Positions 60,198 to 64,000 of a stretch of DNA of 64,000 bases are shown in pieces. How positions within the stretch are numbered: position 1 is the first letter of the stretch; each line of letters starts with the position of its first letter. Below the pieces are notes generated by a model. It was not told the DNA's origin. It saw only the letters and a list, made by a program, of their open reading frames with translations, and ran no database searches. The translations under genes and the position numbers were made by a program. The stretch is from CAVQND01 sp964653485 (GTDB lineage: Bacteria; Verrucomicrobiota; Verrucomicrobiia; Limisphaerales; UBA8199), in contig CAZZFF010000014.1 in assembly GCA_964653485.1 (NCBI GenBank), positions 7,167-71,166 of the forward strand, given 5' to 3'.

Positions 60198-60788
60198 CTA
60201 TCCCGCGTCTCCGGAATTGCTGGGTCCTCTGCCAGGGGCCGTCCCAAACGGGCTGAAGCGAACACAGAGGCGGCGGCCGCGGCCGGTGAGCAGCCAGCCT
60301 GAAGCAAGGATGAGCAAACAATTCTCGACAAGCTTGTTGCAGGCGAAAACCTCGCCGGCGCCGCAGCCGCAATCGAACTTCACGAGGCAGAGCGGCAGCT
60401 TATTCGCGGCGGCGAGAGCCAATGCCCGCTGGAGGACCAGTGGCGTGAAGGCGATGAGCATCATCAGCAGCATCAAGGCGGCCCCGCGCACGGCAACGCC
60501 GGCCAGCAACAGCAGCCCGCAAAAGACCTCGAACCATGGCAAGCCGGCGGCGATGAGGTTCAGGAAATAGGGATTGCTCGTAAGGTCATACTGCCGGACC
60601 AACTTCAGGAACAGGTCCGGATGCAGGGCTTTGCTCAGGCCCATATAGACGAACAACAGCCCCAACAACCACCGAATGAGCACGGCCGCCGCTTCGAGAA
60701 TCCCGGACCTTCCCGAGGCCGGACCTGCATGCCCCTGAGCCTGTGCCTCGGACTTCCGGTGTTGAACAGTGGGTATTGGGTCTTGCAT
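60198..60788 (-). CDS. MauE/DoxX-like membrane protein
   Basis: 196 aa with four hydrophobic helices (LIRWLLGLLFVYMGLSKALHP, LIAAGLPWFEVFCGLLLLAGV, AALMLLMMLIAFTPLVLQRALALAAA, LVENCLLILASGWLLTG). The YMGLSKALHPDLF and PWFEVFCGLLLL motifs belong to the MauE/DoxX group, and a cysteine cluster FDCGCG followed by FAC lies on the periplasmic or cytoplasmic loop. MauE-like proteins act in disulfide or thiol transfer across the membrane. It lies 36 bp after the rhodanese gene in the same operon. Confidence 0.82.
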   Translation of the reverse strand: MQDPIPTVQHRKSEAQAQGHAGPASGRSGILEAAAVLIRWLLGLLFVYMGLSKALHPDLFLKLVRQYDLTSNPYFLNLIAAGLPWFEVFCGLLLLAGVAVRGAALMLLMMLIAFTPLVLQRALALAAANKLPLCLVKFDCGCGAGEVFACNKLVENCLLILASGWLLTGRGRRLCVRFSPFGTAPGRGPSNSGDAG

Positions 60789-60824
60789 CGCGGGGCTTGA
60801 GGTTCGAGCTATGGCTTTCGGACT

Positions 60825-61415
60825 TTACTTGCTCATCTGCCCGCTCTTACGCTCGCCGATTTCGACGGGCAGACCGTTGGCGCACCATTCGGTGAAGCCG
60901 CCCCCATAGACAAGCAGGTTCTCCTTTGGGACATGGACCACGTCGCGAAGAGTCAGGGCTGCCTGAATGCTGTCGTCACACTGATCGCCCCCGTGGCAAT
61001 AGACCACAACCTGCTGGGCGACTTGGCAGGCCGGCCCGACGACGTCCAGGTACTTGTCTCTGTAAGGGTCGTAGAACTCGAAGGCGCCCGGGATATGGCC
61101 TTGTGCGTAGTCCTTCTCATCGCGGGCGTCGATAAAGAGGATGAGGTCGCTTTCGCGGCGCGGGTCGTTGAAGAGCTGGGAAACGAGATTGCTTTGGGCC
61201 GGTTGAAGGCCGAAGGACCTTATCTTCGCGGCCAGGAAGTCGTCCGCGGAATTGGTGGTGGCGGCCGGCGATTTGAGGCTGGGATTGGCGCCGCTCGATT
61301 GAGGGAAGTAAGCCCGGTCGAGCTTGAGGCCGCGGGGGGAGAGGGCGTTGGCAACGAAGGCCACGGCGGCGCCCACAGCGGCTACCAGGAGGCCTTCGAG
61401 CAGTATGTTTCTCAC
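60825..61415 (-). CDS. Membrane-anchored rhodanese-domain protein
   Basis: 196 aa from a GTG at 61415 that overlaps the DUF1573 stop (GTGA). An N-terminal anchor (LLVAAVGAAVAFVANAL) precedes a rhodanese domain (about 80-185): LILFIDARDEKDYAQGHIPGA with the conserved Asp, and active loop VVYCHGGDQCDDS with the catalytic Cys. GGFTEWCANGLPVE closes the fold. Probably a periplasmic sulfurtransferase or thiol carrier that works with the MauE-like protein encoded next. Confidence 0.9.
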   Translation of the reverse strand: MRNILLEGLLVAAVGAAVAFVANALSPRGLKLDRAYFPQSSGANPSLKSPAATTNSADDFLAAKIRSFGLQPAQSNLVSQLFNDPRRESDLILFIDARDEKDYAQGHIPGAFEFYDPYRDKYLDVVGPACQVAQQVVVYCHGGDQCDDSIQAALTLRDVVHVPKENLLVYGGGFTEWCANGLPVEIGERKSGQMSK

Positions 61416-62893
61416 GGGAAGGTCGGCGGCGGGGGCGGAGGCGGGCGGTTTGTGGCGGACGCAGTCCCTGTGCTGGAGGCCGGAGCCGCCGGCGGGTTTT
61501 GCGGCGAGGCTCCAGTCGAGGAAGGTGTGGCCGGCGCCGCCCTGAACGGGTGTGAAGCGACGGTTGCCATACCGGCGACGGGCGGCGTCGGGCGCTTTAG
61601 CACGACGGGCGGCCGGGTCGATCGGGCGGCCTGGTAGATCGGCACCTTGACCAATGGGACTTGCGGGTGGGTGGTCTTGATGGTGAAGGTGGCGGGTTGG
61701 CCCGGAGGCAACTCGAAACCGCCAGGGAAGCCGAGCAGAATGGAAAAATAGCTCCCCGGCCGGGTTTCGGTGATCGCCACGGCCACCGTCTTGCTATTGA
61801 CTTCCGCGGGCTTTTCCCCCGCGCTCAGGGCCTTATCGCTCACGCCCAACTGGCCCTGGAACATGTACCCGGGCTGGCTCTCGATGACCTTAAGGTTCAC
61901 CCCGGCCACGGAGACGGCAGGTTCCGAGACGGATATGGGGTTTGTGCTGTTGTTGATAATCGTCACATAGGTGAGTTGGTTGGTCGCCAGGGGGGCCTGC
62001 CTGAGATCGAGCCGGGCGGGCACCACGTTGAGCGGCGGTTGGGAGCTGGCCCAGGCGGTAATGTCGATGACGGGGATGTTTGTGATGGAGGTTTTGAGGC
62101 TGATGTGGCTCTGCACGTTGCCGGGCGGAATAGCCGCCGTGTTCGAGATAACGACCTCGTAGCCGCGGCCGAATGTGTTGGTCCTCAACTCGGCGCCCAA
62201 AAGGGGATTGCTGCTCTGAGGGGCGGAGAGGACCATAACCTGGTCCAGGCGGTTCGTAATGCGGAGGGTGGCGGAAGCATAGGGGGCGTCCGGCTTGAGG
62301 AGGAGGGAGGCGGCTGGCGGGATGACCTCGATGGGCTTCCAGCAGACTCCCTTGAGTTGGAGCGAGAAAATGCCCCTGGGCTGGTTCGTGTCGTTGCAGA
62401 CGACCGTGATGAGCTTGTTGACGGGAGCGTTGTACGCGGAACTGTTGAACGCAATGGGAATCCGACCCGTGTTTCCAGGTTTGACCTGGTGCGTCCAATC
62501 GCCGACCACGGTGCAACTGCAGCCGGCATTGACGTTGCCGAGGACAAGGTCCTCGCTGCCGGTGTTGGTGAAATAAAAAGTGTGGTTGACCTGTTCGCCT
62601 GCCATCACTCTGCCGAAGTCAAATACGGTGGCATCGAATTGAACCCTCGGACCGCGAGTGTTCGTTTGCGAGGTGGCGGCAACCGGGCTCCCCGGGGCGG
62701 CAGACAAGGGGGTTGCCGGCGAAACCTGGGGCGACACGGATGGCAGGCCTCCAGGGGCCGGGGTGGGGGTGGGCTGCGGAGGCTGCAATGCAAAGGCGGC
62801 AGTTCCAACGGCCAGGATCGAAATCGCCAAAGCCATACGCCTATATCTGATCGATATGCTCATAACCAAGTTGAACCTTCCGGAATATCTCAC
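61412..62893 (-). CDS. DUF1573 secreted protein
   Basis: 493 aa. Signal sequence near residues 15-36 (MALAISILAVGTAAFA), a Pro-rich spacer, then the DUF1573 domain (about 85-180: FDFGRVMAGEQVNHTFYFTN, VNAGCSCTVV with the typical CSC). Later regions repeat the immunoglobulin-like fold (WKPIEVIPPAASLLLKP, ITNRLDQVMVLSAPQS), ending in a Pro/Ala-rich tail. ATG 62863 is an alternative start. It is the first gene of a leftward operon with the rhodanese and MauE-like proteins, suggesting a shared periplasmic redox or sulfur role. Confidence 0.88.
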   Translation of the reverse strand: MRYSGRFNLVMSISIRYRRMALAISILAVGTAAFALQPPQPTPTPAPGGLPSVSPQVSPATPLSAAPGSPVAATSQTNTRGPRVQFDATVFDFGRVMAGEQVNHTFYFTNTGSEDLVLGNVNAGCSCTVVGDWTHQVKPGNTGRIPIAFNSSAYNAPVNKLITVVCNDTNQPRGIFSLQLKGVCWKPIEVIPPAASLLLKPDAPYASATLRITNRLDQVMVLSAPQSSNPLLGAELRTNTFGRGYEVVISNTAAIPPGNVQSHISLKTSITNIPVIDITAWASSQPPLNVVPARLDLRQAPLATNQLTYVTIINNSTNPISVSEPAVSVAGVNLKVIESQPGYMFQGQLGVSDKALSAGEKPAEVNSKTVAVAITETRPGSYFSILLGFPGGFELPPGQPATFTIKTTHPQVPLVKVPIYQAARSTRPPVVLKRPTPPVAGMATVASHPFRAAPATPSSTGASPQNPPAAPASSTGTASATNRPPPPPPPTFP

Positions 62894-62940
62894 GGCGCGC
62901 TACTAATGAAAAGCTCGTTTTCGAGTGTCGCGAGCGCCGT

Positions 62941-64000
62941 TCAATGCGCATCCAATGCAAGTTGATTGGCAAGGAAAACCAGGTCCTCGCCGGACCCAGG
63001 GAGGCATGACAAGAGCCTGGGAAGACGCCGCCGCACCCATTCGGCGGTGTTGCTCCTGAGTGTGAGCCCGCCCGAAAGACCCAGCAGCCGCCCCCATTCC
63101 GCCTGCCACTCGCGGTCGTAATCCTGGAGCGAGGTCAGCGGCGCGCCTCCGCGCAAGACCTTTTCGAGCCGCGCAGCCAGCGATGCCGCTTCGCACATTC
63201 CGACGTTCATGCTCTGCGCTCCCACCGGTCCCGTCTGATGGGCCGCGTCGCCCGCCAGCCAGCATCGGTTCCGGCCGAACTGCTTCACCAACCGCTGCTC
63301 GAACACGACATCCGCACACCAGGTGACTCCTTGGACCGGCGCCGAAAACCAGGGCGCCCGCTGGCGGCCAACGCTCTGGACGTATTGTCGCACACGCTCG
63401 TCCACCGTTTTTTGCTCCAGATGGACCCCGCGCCGCTCTTTGTCGGGAAACTCCGGCGCCTGGGAAGCCGGCGCGTTCTCAGGGGTGCTCAAAGAAACCT
63501 CGGATTTCACTAACTGGATCGTCCAGCGGCACTCATTATCCGCCAGCGGCCACAGGACATTGGTGGTGGAATCATCGAGGACAACACGGACCTCGTTTGG
63601 CGCCGGGGCGTCGGCCCTGAATTGGTAAGCGGCGAAGAAAGCGGGGCCGGCCAAGGGCCTGTACTCGAGGCCCAGGCGCTCGCGGACCAGGGAGTTGTGA
63701 CCATCGGCGCCCAGGAGAAACCGCGCGCGGATGGCCAAGCGCTTGAGGACGACCGTTTCCCAATGGGGAACGATGTACCCGGTGGAAGTGCCGCCCAACT
63801 TCTCGACCGTGGCCACGACCCCCGCATCCTCGGCCTGGCAGGCATCGAATCGATGGTTCCAGTCGACCGAAATGCCGGCCTTTTGGCGGAGCCGGTGTTC
63901 GAGGGCGTCTTCCAGCGCGTTTTGGGGCAGGATCAGCAGAGAAGTGAATGGGCTGCCGGGCCGGGCGACGCTGATTTCAGCGCAGCGCTCGGGGCCGTCG
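62941..64000 (-). CDS. FAD-dependent monooxygenase/oxidoreductase, partial (5' end outside window)
   Basis: The frame is open from 62941 to the right edge; a GTG at 63816 is internal, because the codons upstream (AEISVARPGSPFTSLLILPQ, LEDALEHRLRQKAG) match the same family. About 353 codons are visible. LLGADGHNSLVRERLGL and CWLAGDAAHQTGPVGAQSMNVGMCEAASLAARL are the DG and GD motifs of the PheA/TfdB-type FAD hydroxylases. The N-terminal FAD-binding GxGxxG would lie beyond base 64000. Substrate unknown. Confidence 0.85.
   Translation of the reverse strand, partial: DGPERCAEISVARPGSPFTSLLILPQNALEDALEHRLRQKAGISVDWNHRFDACQAEDAGVVATVEKLGGTSTGYIVPHWETVVLKRLAIRARFLLGADGHNSLVRERLGLEYRPLAGPAFFAAYQFRADAPAPNEVRVVLDDSTTNVLWPLADNECRWTIQLVKSEVSLSTPENAPASQAPEFPDKERRGVHLEQKTVDERVRQYVQSVGRQRAPWFSAPVQGVTWCADVVFEQRLVKQFGRNRCWLAGDAAHQTGPVGAQSMNVGMCEAASLAARLEKVLRGGAPLTSLQDYDREWQAEWGRLLGLSGGLTLRSNTAEWVRRRLPRLLSCLPGSGEDLVFLANQLALDAH

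Noticed and set aside
1..64000. CRISPR arrays, insertion sequences, phage genes, toxin-antitoxin pairs
   Set aside because: I found no regularly spaced short repeats, transposase, integrase or phage structural motifs on either strand.

Overview
The window is GC-rich bacterial chromosome from the PVC superphylum, most probably a flagellated member of the Verrucomicrobiota. Lineage clues are a PVC-type membrane-bound dehydrogenase/HEAT protein at the left edge, three giant secreted proteins built from Gloeo/Verruco (GloVer) repeats, a Minf_1886-type protein restricted to Verrucomicrobia and Planctomycetes, and a DUF1573/rhodanese/MauE-like cluster. Genes run off both edges: the left one lacks its 3' end, the right one its 5' end.

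Layout. 1-6.1 kb: partial PVC dehydrogenase (-), rubrerythrin (+), first GloVer protein (-). 6.4-8.9 kb: plsY overlapping a GNAT/class-V aminotransferase fusion, then a small lipoprotein with a clear terminator. 9.2-13.4 kb: tRNA-Lys(UUU), uvrB, and a DUF6600-like protein whose 3' end overlaps uvrB. 13.8-16.6 kb: Na+/solute symporter with a small membrane partner, and a two-CBS protein. 16.6-20.0 kb: a leftward operon (SLA1-like membrane protein, zinc ribbon, fmt, HAD hydrolase, folB).

20.2-31.7 kb is the functional centre: flgF-flgG-flgA-flgH-flgI-flgJ-flgN-flgK-flgL, then fliW-csrA-flagellin, then two TPR genes. Both flagellar blocks start with matching sigma-54-type -24/-12 elements lying only 13-17 bases before the start codon, which predicts almost leaderless mRNAs. 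A near-consensus CsrA-binding hairpin overlaps the csrA stop codon and lies in the flagellin leader, and a second GGA lies in the flagellin Shine-Dalgarno region. Together these suggest a compact FliW/CsrA/flagellin partner-switch circuit.

31.8-46.6 kb is accessory and plastic: a modular secreted protein, HPr, type-II NADH dehydrogenase, then a gene graveyard (a decayed response-regulator receiver and a 5'-truncated SDR), then a 7-kb segment with a 1603-aa GloVer protein and a BspA-type LRR protein. That segment is bracketed by a 161-bp direct repeat containing the 3' end of the neighbouring NamZ (DUF1343) gene. That gene itself is a fusion of a serine-hydrolase (AmiE/beta-lactamase-like) domain with an exo-muramidase domain. 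46.7-64 kb: YgjP-type metallopeptidase, LptF/G permease, a 1948-aa sedolisin-GloVer protein, an SDR, a REP/MITE-like inverted repeat, a 43-aa membrane protein, the Minf_1886 protein, an M16 peptidase, an aldo/keto reductase, the MauE-like/rhodanese/DUF1573 operon and a partial FAD monooxygenase. No CRISPR array, insertion sequence or rRNA was seen.
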